NCBI GenBank assembly: GCA_000934385.1
Contig: KN880529.1
Span: 1-64,000 of the forward strand
DNA: 64,000 nt
From: Cylindrobasidium torrendii FP15055 ss-10
Taxonomy: Eukaryota > Basidiomycota > Agaricomycetes > Agaricales > Physalacriaceae
Reading direction: 5' to 3'
In this document: positions 1-11,040 of the stretch, one piece after another
Numbering within the stretch: the first letter of the stretch is position 1
Layout: the number at the start of each line of letters is the position of its first letter
The notes under the pieces: generated by a model
The model's database searches: none
Seen by the model: only the letters and a program-made list of their open reading frames with translations
What the model was told of the DNA's origin: nothing
Position numbers and translations under genes: made by a program

Positions 1-503
1 CCATAAGTCCTATTGATTGTGGAATTATCGACAGAGCTTTCGTCGAGGAAGAGGAAGAGATCTGGGTCGCGGTATTCAGGAGAGGATACCAGCGCCTCAA
101 AAGCTGATCGAAGAGCTTCATCACGTTGGGCCGCGGGACGGGAGACAACTTTTCGTGTGAAATCCCGGGCTGTCATCATGCGGAATATGGTGGAGAGGGA
201 AAGCTCAACCTCTCGTGCTTCGCAGAGTGCTTCACGAGCTTCGTCAAGATAAGCAGTGGGATGGCACTGAAGCCATTCAGTCAGGTAAGCCAGGTCCCCC
301 TCGTCGTAATCCAATGCTCTCCCGGTCCTCCGCTTGTTCGGATTGACCACAACGCCAAATTCATCCATGTTCTTCATAATCTTTGCCACCAGCCCAATCG
401 ACACTTTAGCACGAGCAGCGGCCTTACGATAAGTCATTGTTATATCTTCTACATACCAGTCATATATAAGCCTTTTGAGATCAGCGGAGTATGCGGCGGG
501 CAT
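1..503 (-). CDS. Tc1/mariner-type transposase, truncated by the window edge
   Basis: Reading the minus strand from the ATG at 503 gives an uninterrupted frame of 167 codons that runs off the left edge. The N-terminus (about residues 1-75) is a helix-turn-helix-like segment beginning MPAAYSADLKRLIYDWYVED, followed by a second HTH-like part with a Leu/Asp/Glu-rich helix and the segment FTRKVVSRPAAQRDEALRSA. The last residues read LFLFLDESSVDN, which matches the first catalytic Asp context of IS630/Tc1/mariner DDE transposases in fungi. The rest of the DDE domain lies outside the window. The frame is open, so the element may be fairly young, but intactness cannot be judged. The start at 503 was chosen over the internal ATG at 437 because the upstream residues fit the family N-terminus. 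Confidence 0.75.
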   Translation of the reverse strand, partial: MPAAYSADLKRLIYDWYVEDITMTYRKAAARAKVSIGLVAKIMKNMDEFGVVVNPNKRRTGRALDYDEGDLAYLTEWLQCHPTAYLDEAREALCEAREVELSLSTIFRMMTARDFTRKVVSRPAAQRDEALRSAFEALVSSPEYRDPDLFLFLDESSVDNSTINRTY

Positions 504-651
504 TGTGCAGAGCGTGAGCGCGTGAGTGTCAATGAGCGCGCGATGGCAAGATAATGATTGTCAAGCCATTGTATTGGGCGCGAGGCAGCGGGCCGGCGCC
601 ACCCGATCAAAATAAAAATTCCCGCTTGTTCACGGAAATATGAAAAGGTCT

Positions 652-834
652 GTACACGGCCGTTCAATCGACCGGGTGGATTCCAGAAAAATCGAATCCG
701 GCCGGTTTCCGGCAGCGATTGCCTGGAATCCAGCTGGCGCACCAGGTGGTGGCTCCACCCGGCCGGACCACCTGGATTCCAGAGGCGACAAAATCCTGGG
801 ATCCACCCGGTCGATTGTACGGCCGTGCAGGTAC
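652..834. repeat. Long imperfect palindrome (fold-back sequence)
   Basis: The arm at about 652-686 and the reverse complement of about 796-834 match over roughly 35 bases with few mismatches (core CAATCGACCGGGTGGAT). The interior continues the symmetry: TGGAATCCAG near 722 pairs with CTGGATTCCAG near 773. The structure lies between the truncated transposase and the MITE-like element, so it is probably transposon-derived. Short open frames across it are by-products of the palindrome. Confidence 0.6.
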
Positions 835-1085
835 AGTAGCGGCAAGTTTTGTTGCATGCCGAGCTTCGGCACGGTCGGCATCTGGCGACGCCACGCGCTG
901 ACATTTGCCCGCAAGCATAACCTTTGTCGAGAAGTGACAACTAGATAGATTTCACAGAGACATCAGTGCTATAAGCTACACTGGCTATGGGCTACGACTG
1001 TCGTGGAGGTCAAAACGATTCCAGCCATTAATGAATTACCATGTATAGTATGCTGCCGAGGATGCAACAAAACTTGCCGCTACTG
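834..1085. mobile_element. MITE-like non-autonomous element, TA-flanked
   Basis: The ends are inverted repeats of about 24 bases. The left end starts CAGTAGCGGCAAGTTTTGTT at 834 and the right end is its exact reverse complement finishing at 1085. Each end is flanked by TA (832-833 and 1086-1087), the target duplication of Tc1/mariner elements. The 252-base interior has no coding frame. The neighbouring minus-strand transposase may belong to the family that mobilises it, but shared terminal repeats cannot be shown because the transposon's other end is outside the window. Alternatively, the right repeat at 1062-1085 could be the 5' end of the transposase-bearing element itself, with the left copy nested. 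Confidence 0.65.
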
Positions 1086-1366
1086 TATGTCCATTCATCG
1101 CGCATATCAAATGTCCATTCAGTTCTAATCGCAGTCCACGGATCCAGCCGTGGCCCGTGGGGAATGGGATCGAGTCTAGGCTGTGGGAGAGAGATCGATG
1201 CCCACGTACTCGAGTCACCACTCCAAGTCCATATAACCAATCCCCTTTGGGGGCCTTTGCGTCCTCTCTTCCCTCCCCAACTCATCATCCCCCATCGACG
1301 AGTTGTTACCACTTGCGCTTCTTTCTCTTGCTATCACTACGCACTCAACAACTGTTATCTTCTACC

Positions 1367-3605
1367 ATGGACCAAGCAACTATGAATAAAAGTAAGTCTT
1401 TTGGCTAATTATGTTCCCGTTGCGAGTATGCTGAGCCAATTTGCCCTTCCAGAAATTGTCGATTTCACCGAGGACGAACTTGTTGCCCTTGATTATCTCG
1501 GTGACCGTGAGCTCCTTTCATTATGCCACGTCTATCGCTTTCTCATGACCGTCCGCCCATCATCCAGATGCTCTCCCACGCGTGAAAGACGCTGTCGAGG
1601 CAGTTAGGGCCGATCCTGGCCGTCTTGGGTGTGAGTCTCACTCTTCGCTTTCCCTCTTTGCTGTGACATTTCCTCTTGCTCACCCGTCATCTCGTTTTTC
1701 AGACACAAATGTGTTTATGATTGAATGCGTGAGGAAGCAGCATGCGATCCCAGCCCACAGACAAGGTCCTACTGCTCAGCCTCCTACGTTTCCCGGCTCT
1801 CCCGGCTCTCCCGGCTCTCCCGGTTCTCCCGGTTCTCCCGGTTCTCCCACCTCTCCAACCTTCAGCAACGCCGAAACGCTGTGGACCAGCATGAGCGACA
1901 ACTCGGACGCATACACTATCATTGCGCCCCACCTCATGACCCCGTTCGAAAGACGCTTCTACTACAACGGTATCTCCGGCGATCCCCCCGAGCTTCTCTA
2001 TCGCTCGGACCTGGAAACCAACCCCTTCTACGTCCCCACCCCTGGTGCCCAGTTCTCCAAGATCCCCACTAAGATTCCTAACGGTGTCTTCAACTCGGTT
2101 CTCAATCCCAAGTGGGACGAGATAGTCGCTCCTCGGATCATCGCGTCGATGAAGACTCACGGCATCAAGCATTCCGCTCTCCAGACTGTCCAGTTCACCA
2201 TTCTGCAGGACGGTCAGGTTACCATCGGTCCAGTTGTCATCTGGATCGGCGTTAGGCTGAATACCACCAACGCAGAGGCTGTTCGTGACTTCACCCCAGA
2301 GATCCTCCACATTCTCTCCGACAACCAGATCGCTGGTGTGAATGTCGAGTGGTTTGAAGGCGACATTACAAAGCTTACTGGCCCGCCTCTCCTACCCGTC
2401 GTCAACCGGACCAACCCTGCCTTCGGCCTGAATCACCCCTTCAACGCAGCCCTTGGCATTCCTGTTGCGAGACAGACTGCCGACGACGGTACGGGTACCA
2501 TCACTTTCCTCTTCAAGGAGGTCAAGACTCGCGACGGGAAGCCGAGCGCTAGGGTTCTTGCCATCACGAACAAGCACGTCGCGTGCGTTGACACCAGGAC
2601 CGACTATAGGTATGACGGCACCAATCCCTTACCTATCCTCGTCTGCGGTGATCGTCGTTACGAGCGTGCTGTTGCCGATATCATGGCTGCCGTCAGCGAC
2701 GGTGTTCGTCAGGCCACCAAGCTTTCTGGGGAGATCAAAGCGTTACAGGCGAAGAAGGGTACAGCTGAGGAGGACCCCCAGTCGCTCAGGCGCTTGAACC
2801 GAGACTCGGAGGAGATCGAGGAGGATAATGCCACTCGCCAGGCCCTCTACGCCAAAGCCACATTGGAGTGGAAGACTGAGGACGATCGAAAGTTCGGACT
2901 CGTCGACTATGCCCCCAAGATCTCGGGGACGGTCGACTACCGCCGCTATACCTTGGATGTTGCCACAATCGACGTCGATCTCAGCAAGCTCGACAACTTC
3001 AAGTCCAACATCGTTGACCTTGGTACGTTCTCCTGATTCCCTTTATCCCTACATTTTTCCCGTCTCTCATTTCCAAATCTTGTTTACTAACATTCAATTT
3101 CTCAGGCAATCAGTTCGAGTCGACGGAACTCGAGAACCTGTTTTGGCCTGTCGACATCAAGAGCAAGGGCGGCACCATCCCGGCTAACCTGCAGCTCCCT
3201 ATCACCCGTGTCACCCCACACCGCTCCGTCATCAACCCTGAGGCAGAAGACAAATCGGGAGAACCAGTTGTCATCCTCGCCAAGTACGGCAGTACCACCA
3301 ATCTCACCCTCGGACGTTGTGGCGGCATGGACGCGTACACCTGCGACGAATTTGGGATTGAGACGCGTGAAGTTGTCGTTTACAACTACACGAAGGCTAG
3401 TGGCCTCAAGACTTCAGGCGATTTCTCTGACCATGGCGACTCTGGTGCACTTATCTTCACCGGCGACGGCGAAGCGTTTGCCATGCTTCACTCAGGAATG
3501 CCTCGTGGTCTCCATAACCATGTGACGTACGGAACCCCGATTTGGTGGATCATCGAGCAGATCCTCAAGGAGTACCCCTTCGCCGACTTCTATGGCATGA
3601 CCTAG
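1367..3605 (+). CDS. Chymotrypsin-fold serine-protease-like protein with Pro-Gly-Ser repeats
   Basis: Five exons give 651 aa: 1367-1391, 1453-1500, 1568-1630, 1703-3022 and 3106-3605. After a short N-terminal part comes a tract of tandem Pro-Gly-Ser triplets (about residues 75-96), then an unrecognised region. A trypsin-like triad can be read: His337 in TNKHVAC, Asp469 in DVATIDVD and Ser598 in HGDSGALIF. A basic/acidic helical insert (about residues 380-430) separates the His and Asp parts. No signal peptide or transmembrane segment is seen, so it is probably intracellular. Large proteins with a GDSG-type peptidase core and no named family are common in Agaricomycetes; proteolytic activity is inferred only from the triad. 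Exons 1-3 are short and less certain than exons 4-5. Confidence 0.7.
1792..1854 (+). repeat. 9-base tandem repeat inside the protease-like gene
   Basis: Seven consecutive 9-base units follow the pattern CCCGGCTCT / CCCGGTTCT, the last degenerate (CCCACCTCT). They are in frame and encode Pro-Gly-Ser. The first three units share one base variant and the next three another, which fits recent slippage or unit duplication. Confidence 0.9.
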
Positions 3606-6529
3606 CACGTCCACATCCTTCCTCCCTCTCCCACCACTGTCTTTTCTCAACGTCTCCCGTGTCTTCCGACTTGTCATTTCTCCTGCTTCTTGTGTCATTG
3701 GTTCGTGTCTTGGCTGTTCATTCGCTGCGCAACGTTCGTCCCTTGCTTTTCGTCTTTTCATGCTACGTAGCAGCTGACAACTCTTCACGTTTACTAGATT
3801 ATGGGCGGATTACACGCTGCGTTTGTTCCTTCGACATCGTCTCTGCTCTGTTACTGTCTTTTCCGTTCCAATATTTACTTGACGTCTGGTTGTCGACGGA
3901 GATGGTGGATGTCTTGACCGGTGAATTGCCGCTCTGGTGCATTCTCCGTCTTCTAACTTTGTATCTTCGCACTGACAACAAATAATCTTGACGGTAGGCA
4001 CTGGATCGTCGACTTCTTGCTCAGGTATGTCGACTCATCCTTCCCGTTTCTTACTACGCGCATCTCAACGCCTTTTCTAGGCCCTTCGTCATGTATACTC
4101 GCAACCTCGTCAGCTCGTTTTGATCATGTGAAATAGCTTCTCGTATCGTGCATTACTATCGTCCACTCCCCACTCATGACTCGTTCTTCATAAAAAGAAA
4201 AACTACATCATTGTTCTTGTCTCGTTTGTCACTGCTTCCCCCCTTCGTATATCTCTCCCTCCCACACGCCTTTCATTAAGCACTTGTACTCGTTACTGCT
4301 TTTGAAATGGACATTGTTGCTGTTGTTTGTACATGCTGAGTGATCCGTAAGCCAGAGGTTTGCACCTGGGGTGAACAAACGATGTTGAGAAACACCCCGA
4401 CTCGTGTGCTCCACACATAGCAACGCTCTGCAGAGATGGAAAAACCCCAGAAAGAGGTGTGGGTGGGTGGGACAAAGGAAAGAAACCCCGATTGAAGAGT
4501 GGGCTGTAAGCCGCGATGAGGGACAACGAACCACCTAGAAAGATGGTGTGAGTACGGGCACTCTCCGCCGAGGACCCTGTGAGTTGTGCATGTTTGGTAC
4601 AGAAGGTCCCATCACTTACATAAATGTGCGGCATCGCGGCCCCGCCACACGCACAATACTTGATACTTCCCGACAAGATTTCCACTCGAATATCGTTAAA
4701 CAGTAACACTAGAGCTTGTTATATTCATATGCTATACTATTAGGTATATTTCCTACATATGGCTCATCACGGCCACAATCCAACGAGCTCTCAAGATAAT
4801 TTGACGATGGAAGGAAAGAAGAAGGCTTCTTTGTAGCCACACACTTCCATTTCCTTTGAACCAAGCCTGTCAGCTCTGCTAAATTCTCGTCAGCATTATC
4901 ACAGTGTCTGCGAGTCAACACAGCCAATTTAGTGGCTGAGCGCGCTAATTTTGCGAGATACACATACGGTCCTAGTATCGACTCGCTGCTGATGTATTAC
5001 AAAACACAGCGTGGAAGTTTGCACTCTGCAGGCAAGAGAGCCCCGGACTCTATGTGTGGTAGGTGAACATCGTCTCCAGACTCCGGGCACTCGTGGCTAC
5101 GCCTGTACTAGAGTTGCTGCCGGTGTCTTGTAGCGGCCTCTTGCCACATTTGGATCGGGTCTACCACTGTTTGAAATTCGATTCGTCTTTGTGCTCCTCG
5201 TTGTAGCATTGTGCACGCGGTAGAGAGATGTAGCAAAGGTTGGAACAGCTCGATGCAGTCCTTGGGCCGCGATTACGTAACCCGTGACCCCGGTCCAGCG
5301 ACAAAACCTGGCTGATTTCTACGTTGGCTAATAACTCTACGACAAAGCCACGTTAAATCGTGAAAAATACATGAATAAATTCTCGACTGTAATCTTGTTT
5401 ATGCCCGGGAGCCAAAATTGCAATAAATGAGCCCGACACGGCTCACACTTTTCTCTGTCGTCTACGCGCACCGCTCTGACTTGGCAAGGAGTGTAGTTTT
5501 GGGAGTTCCGCTTCCCGGGCGTCATTCAGCTCTATTGTACCAAGAGCATTGTATTTACGTTTCCCCACAATACCCGCACAGAAACAAGATATATCGCACT
5601 CTTACATTTCGAGGGATTTGCTCGGCGACTCGGCAGCCATCAATCTCGGAGACCGATCCGACTCAGCCGGTCAACAGGGTCCTCGGCGGAGAGTGCCCGT
5701 ACTCAGATGGTGGTTTGAAAGAGAGGAACGGCGTGTCTCACGTGCTCGATCCGATCTCAGAGGCATGGCGCGAAATGCTGCACAGCCTCCCCAAGCCAAC
5801 CAGCCTCTGGCTGTGCAATGCTTTCACGGCCATGCGGGAGATCTTCCTCAAGCAGCCCGATGCCAGGAGAGAATGCTGCAACGCACAAGAACAATCAGTG
5901 AGTTGTGCTCCAGCAGAATGTACTGAGTGCGTGTGATGGGGGAGGAGGAACCCTTGAGACCTGAAAGGACAAGAGGTTTGGAACCGTAGCAGTAAAAAGA
6001 AGGCTCCGAGTCCTGGCTGTAGCTGGGGCCTAGGTTTCCTTTACTTACTGCTGTAGCCACATTTAGTGTTGGGCTTGGGCCGGGTTTGGGACTCATTGCT
6101 CACCCCCGACCCGAATCCCAAAAGCAACCCAGACATTGTCTGTTGGGTCCGGGATCTCAACATACTTGGGTTGGGAGTTGGGATCCCATACTCTACAGGT
6201 TGGGATGATGCTTACTGCCCATTGGACTAGACTAACACTCAATGTACATACTGCACATTCAATGGCTACTCTAGCCTGGCCATCTATGCCTAATTATCTA
6301 TGTATTCAAGGTCAGGAAGCAGGTCATCATCATCTACTTCAACACTGGGATGCTCAAGGAAATGTACAAGATCAGCAAACAAGATGATATGTTGTTGAAG
6401 CCAATCACCCAGACACATAAGTGCCCGTACCGTCTTAGCTCAAAGGCGGTTGCAAAGGTGAGGTGACATCAGGAAAGTGCCCCCAGCCATTTCTGCCCTA
6501 AAGCTTACCACAGATAGCATGAGGGGTGC
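3606..6529. other. Gene-poor stretch, no supported gene
   Basis: The first few hundred bases are pyrimidine-rich and probably the 3' UTR of the protease-like gene. Several frames of 60-170 codons occur (for example 5427-5936), but overlapping frames are equally open and none shows a recognisable domain or splice structure. Confidence 0.5.
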
Positions 6530-7096
6530 CGTGGATTCTGACTTATCACTACTGCGCTCTCAGGTATGGCATGGCACTGAAGGTGTCAGCAAACTCCCCA
6601 TGTACAAATGTTCCGATTCATTGCGAACTATGTGGACAGTGGAACGGAAGGGCGCCAAGTAACAATATGGAAGTATAGTGCTCTTGCACATATTCTCACG
6701 GAGCATGCAAATGCAGATGGCACGGCACGTGTACCTGCAAAGATGATTCATGCAATAGCAATTTCCAAGGCCGAGGAGCTTGCATTGGATGTCGATGTCG
6801 ATATCACAGTCACAGCACGGGTAGAGCACGGTATTCCTGGGCGCGTCTTGCATGTATCCGCGCTGCAGCTTTGCCCAGGATTGGACAATGTCACGCTCAG
6901 GGGCAGATGGAAGTTGGACGGGCGGTCTCTCGCAAACATTGCTGCAGAAAAGCGAGCGAATGGAGAGACATTGGCGGTAGACAGGGTGAAAGACGTGGCT
7001 GGCGAAATGCTTCCAAGTCCTCCGCGTCTGGAGGTTTTAGTGATGAATCAGTGGTTGCTTTCGTGCAAGGCGCGCGCTTGTTGTTGGCTTGGATAG
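6530..7096 (+). pseudogene. Relic of a C2H2-like zinc-finger protein gene, frameshifted
   Basis: Around 6545-6640 one frame reads a Cys-x2-Cys knuckle (VPIHCELCGQ). The matching second half, TIWKYSALAHILTEH (His-x4-His), continues in a different frame from about 6655, so a frameshift separates the halves. The downstream frame stays open to 7096 and includes IPGRVLHVSALQLCPG. Fingers of this shape (Cys-x2-Cys, then W-K-Y and His-x4-His) are frequent in poorly characterised, often transposon-associated Agaricomycete proteins. An intron instead of a frameshift cannot be excluded, but no good splice pair joins the halves and no start or upstream exons were found. Confidence 0.35.
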
Positions 7097-7505
7097 GAAT
7101 GTTCCCTGGCCTGATGGCGACGAGGAGTCTGCTTCAGTCGGCGAAGATACCCAATCGCAGTAAACGGACCGTACCATTATTCCAAGCCATGATATAGAAG
7201 TCTGTCTGCAATAATCAAGCCGAATGTTCTGCTACAGATGGACAAATCCAGGACCAGATGCACTACCTGGTCTACTCTTACAATGGACGTCCTTATGATT
7301 ATAATGTTTGCTCAACTACGCATATGCAGCATTTACAATGAACGCGCTTCCAACTTTGAGTAGCAATTAGCGGTCCCCGTCATTACTCGTCATTCGTCCT
7401 CGATGGTCATAAAAATCAATACGATACATGTAGACGGTGATGATAAATTACAACTGGTATACAACCACAATCCATCCACATACATTCCAAAAGGTAAATC
7501 CACGT

Positions 7506-10226
7506 CTAGACATCAAACACAACCTCCGCAGCCTTGAATGCCGTATTCCCAGGCCACACCTTCACAGGCACCTCACACTCCACCGTTTCCACCTTCACAT
7601 CCTTCCACCCCTCCTCCCCGCCACCAAAATCCACACCTGTGCCCACCCCGCCGTTCATATCTGGTTTGATGCCATCGACAATGCCTTCTTCAGGATTTTC
7701 TGCACCGTACCCAAGAAGCCAAGCTGTCCAGCCAGGCTGGGCTGCACCAGGCGACGTGACCGTAGGTTTTTCCATCGGCGCAATAGTCGGCGTCGCCCAC
7801 CACGACGCGCCCCATTCACCCGGAGGTCCATCCCGCACCATTCCCTTCATCCGAACACCCTCTGTTCCATCGCTAGCGCTCTCTGCCGCTACCGCCACGA
7901 GCAGACAAAGCCGGACCTTCCACTCCAAGCCACCTGGCTTGTCGTTGCCCACCGAGATCTGGAACGCCGGACTGCTGTCAGACGGGATATCCAATGTAAA
8001 CGTCGTCCTCAGCGTTCCCAGAGTGAAAGACGAATGGTGCTCGGCGTGTACCCGCTTGACTTGTCGTGTAGATGTTGGAGCAATGGACGATGGCAGGACC
8101 TCGTGCGTCTCAAGTAGGGCGGATACCTGGAGGACTCTCGACCGGCTATGGCGCTCGTTGATCTCCACAATGCCCAGTACAGTCTCCCCCAATCGGTATG
8201 CCGACTTCGTGAACGTCAACACCGCAACCTTGACCCCGTCCTTGGTCACGTCGTACGAGGCTAAGAGGAGGTTAGGTAGGACAATGAGACTCAAATCAAA
8301 TGCTAACCTTTCTTGTGATTGCGCGTCAAAACCTCCACGGCCTCACGGCAGCCTTCGAGTCCATCTCGTTCGCCGCCATCTTCGCCGTGACTTGGCCGCC
8401 GCCTTCGCCACTCGACCATCTCTGCCGGTACTTTGATCCGCACGCCGTTCGTTGTTGGATCAGGCAGGGAGCTGACGAGCCGCTGGGCATAGCTCTTGAC
8501 CTCGTCCAGAGTCCCTGGCATTGACTTCGACTTCGTCTTCAACCGGGACTCTTCTACGATGGTGCCAGCAATGGGAGGCTCCTTGCGCGCCTTCGCTGGC
8601 CACATGAGGTCGTATGGTGATGGCGGACGTCCAACTACCCTCTTTATAAGCAAGCGCAGGTACGTAGCTCCCTTGACTTACCAACGACATTATTATATAT
8701 CCTGACTGGAACCTTCATCACCCGACTGATGCTATTCGCATTGTTCGTCCCCGCCCGACACGTCCCAACGATTATCTCATAAGAGAACTGCAGGACGCGT
8801 CCCTTGAATGTGGGCGGTAGATTTGATGGCAAAGGAACAGAATACTGGTCTGCGCAAGGGTAAGCATGCGGGGAATAAGCCAAGTGACGGATATGCGCAC
8901 ACGTTCGCGACTCTCCAGGCATCAGCACCAGGTCCACACCCAACATCACTGGCGGTATCTGAACAGTCGGTAGTGGGGCGTCTGGGTCGGTTTCTTCGTT
9001 CGCACCAAATCCTAAACGGCTGGCTATCGATGGGGACGATACGAGGCTTTGTGCACTTGGTGACGGTGACACTGTCGGCGAAGAAGACAGAAGAGAGAGC
9101 AAGCCGAACGATATCGAGGATGCGCGACTATGCTTTCTTGTATGTACCGGCCGTTGATGCAGTGAGGAAGTGATGTCCATGCTACCGCTTCCAACAGAGG
9201 TACGCCGCAAAGACGACCGAATGTGCCCAAGTCTCTGAGTTTGTTCCGTGGATGACGGTCCTGGAGTTATAACGAATGTGCCTGCGAGTTGGACGTAGGA
9301 ATATAGGATGAGCTCAGAATTAGGATTGGGGAACTGGGACGACAATGCTGTCCGCGGAGGCGCCAGTCTGGTTGGGTCGGAGGGCTGGCCTAAGCCAATA
9401 AGACCTGTTCCCCTGCGTTTTGGAGGCCCATATGCGTACACGGAGTCGGCGACTGGTATTCGGTGACCATTGTGTTGCGCTTCGGATATTGAGTCCAGGG
9501 CAAGGGACAGCGTTGAGGAAGAGGAAGACGGTGAGAATAGGCTTGTGGAGGTAGTGCTGGTGGGAGATACAATCGATTCCAGTGATATTGTGCCGTCCAA
9601 GAGCGAGTCTTTGCGCGCATGTGGGTGGTCCGAGGAAAGGGGGAGGGTTTCTGAGCGTGCGAGTGGGGAAGAAACCATAGGGTATGATGAGGAGCTCAGC
9701 GCTGCAAAGTCGTTAAAACAATGAACGTGTGATTTTGAAATAACGCACAAGGCTGAAATGTCTGTATGGCGTGCGACGCAGACTTGGGAAGGTCTGCAAG
9801 CTCGTCCTCGATTTCGGTGGGAGCGATGGACACAGACAAGCTCTTTGCGAGCAGTTTCTTCCTCCTTTGTGCCAGCAATTCTGGTAAACTGTCTCCATTG
9901 CTTGTCTGATTCTGGCCGACGAGTCCCTTGCGTACCGGGAGCGGTGTAACACTATTACGACGCGTCGGTTTTGGTGTTGTCGGGCTTGCTGGCTGGCGGG
10001 GGAGACCCGGGGAGGTTGGTGGCTTCGATAAAGGTGCTGAGCTGATGGAGTGTGCACCGCGTTTGTGAGTGTGGGATAACGAGCGGGGTGCTTGTGCGGC
10101 GGCCTCTGGAGAACGAGTATTCGTAAAGGTGATAGTCACAGAAAGAGGTTCGCCAGCGAAGTATGAGGATTGTGCAGGGGTTACAGTCACCCGGACAGAT
10201 GAGTCCGCTTCATTTTGTACAGACAT
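7506..10226 (-). CDS. RGP1: Rgp1 family, Rab6/Ypt6 GEF complex subunit
   Basis: Four exons on the minus strand (10226-9749, 9701-8682, 8634-8308, 8260-7506) give about 859 aa. The start MSVQNEADSSVRVTVTPAQS and the segment YFAGEPLSVTITFTN begin an arrestin-like beta-sandwich, interrupted by Ser/Pro-rich low-complexity stretches (about residues 60-110 and 160-400). The C-terminal half (VMLGVDLVLMPGES, LQFSYEIIVGTCR, and DVTKDGVKVAVLTFTKSAYR) matches the conserved Rgp1 layout. In yeast, Rgp1 with Ric1 activates the Golgi GTPase Ypt6 in endosome-to-Golgi transport. The exon 2/3 acceptor was placed at 8635 because it is the only site keeping frame. The gene is longer than yeast Rgp1 because of the Ser-rich insertions. 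Confidence 0.82.
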
Positions 10227-11040
10227 GGCGGCCAGTCGTAAGGATTAGTGAGGTCCAATGTTGGGGGTTGCAGGGACGTGTCCGGGATTTTGGGAGCGCT
10301 GGAGTGCCGTTGGTTCTGCAGCACCGAGGTCTGCGCCTTGATAAGTCCAGTATATCGAAGAAATGGCCAGGTTATGGCAGAGATTGAGCGCCGAGCCAAC
10401 GGTGGTATTGCACAGAATGTGAAATGGTGGCTGTGCAACTGCTGGCACTACTGATCCGGCCCGAAGCTGATCAAGCCCGCCCTGGAGAACAATTGTTCTG
10501 TAATGTCTATTACAATACCCTTTGAACCGACGACAGGGATAATATCCAACCGATATCCCACTCTCATCGTGCGATTTCGTTGAAGTCCGCTCGGTCAGGC
10601 CGAGGCGCTTGGGACTCGTGATGAATAACTTACGAGTGGAATTTTATCCGCCATTTTGGAAAAACCAGTACACATGAGGTTGAACAATCTCATTTCCGAA
10701 GACACCTCACGATGACCAGAATATGCCTCAACGGAAAGCTGGCAATGAGCCCGAGATTTGGATTGCGAACCTGAAGAACGTCGAACCCATGCAAAACGGC
10801 ATCAGTGGCACAAAGTTCTAATTATGCATCTTTCAGGCCTTGCTCAGTCTGAATACCCATCACTCGAATGTCATAATAAGTAGAACTTCCCCACTCTGCT
10901 GCTGATAATAAACCTGCCATTTCAAAAGCACCGTAAGGAACACACTGTCATACGTTTGAGGCTCATATGTTCTGTGTGAGTAGAAGGACATCAATCATAC
11001 ATCAGTATCTACATTCCAATGTATTTCTCCTGCTTGTCAT
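10227..11040. other. Intergenic, nothing recognised
   Basis: This stretch holds the upstream region of RGP1 and the 3' flank of the membrane-protein gene. No coding frame, RNA gene or repeat was identified. Confidence 0.5.

Noticed and set aside
449..940. Overlapping open frames of 80-160 codons on both strands at 449-948
   Set aside because: They coincide with the transposase start, the palindrome and the MITE. Both strands stay open because of inverted symmetry, and no domain is readable.
5427..5936. Open frame of 169 codons in the 3.6-7.5 kb gap
   Set aside because: A second frame on the same strand is open over the same span, there is no family motif, and no splice pattern extends either of them.
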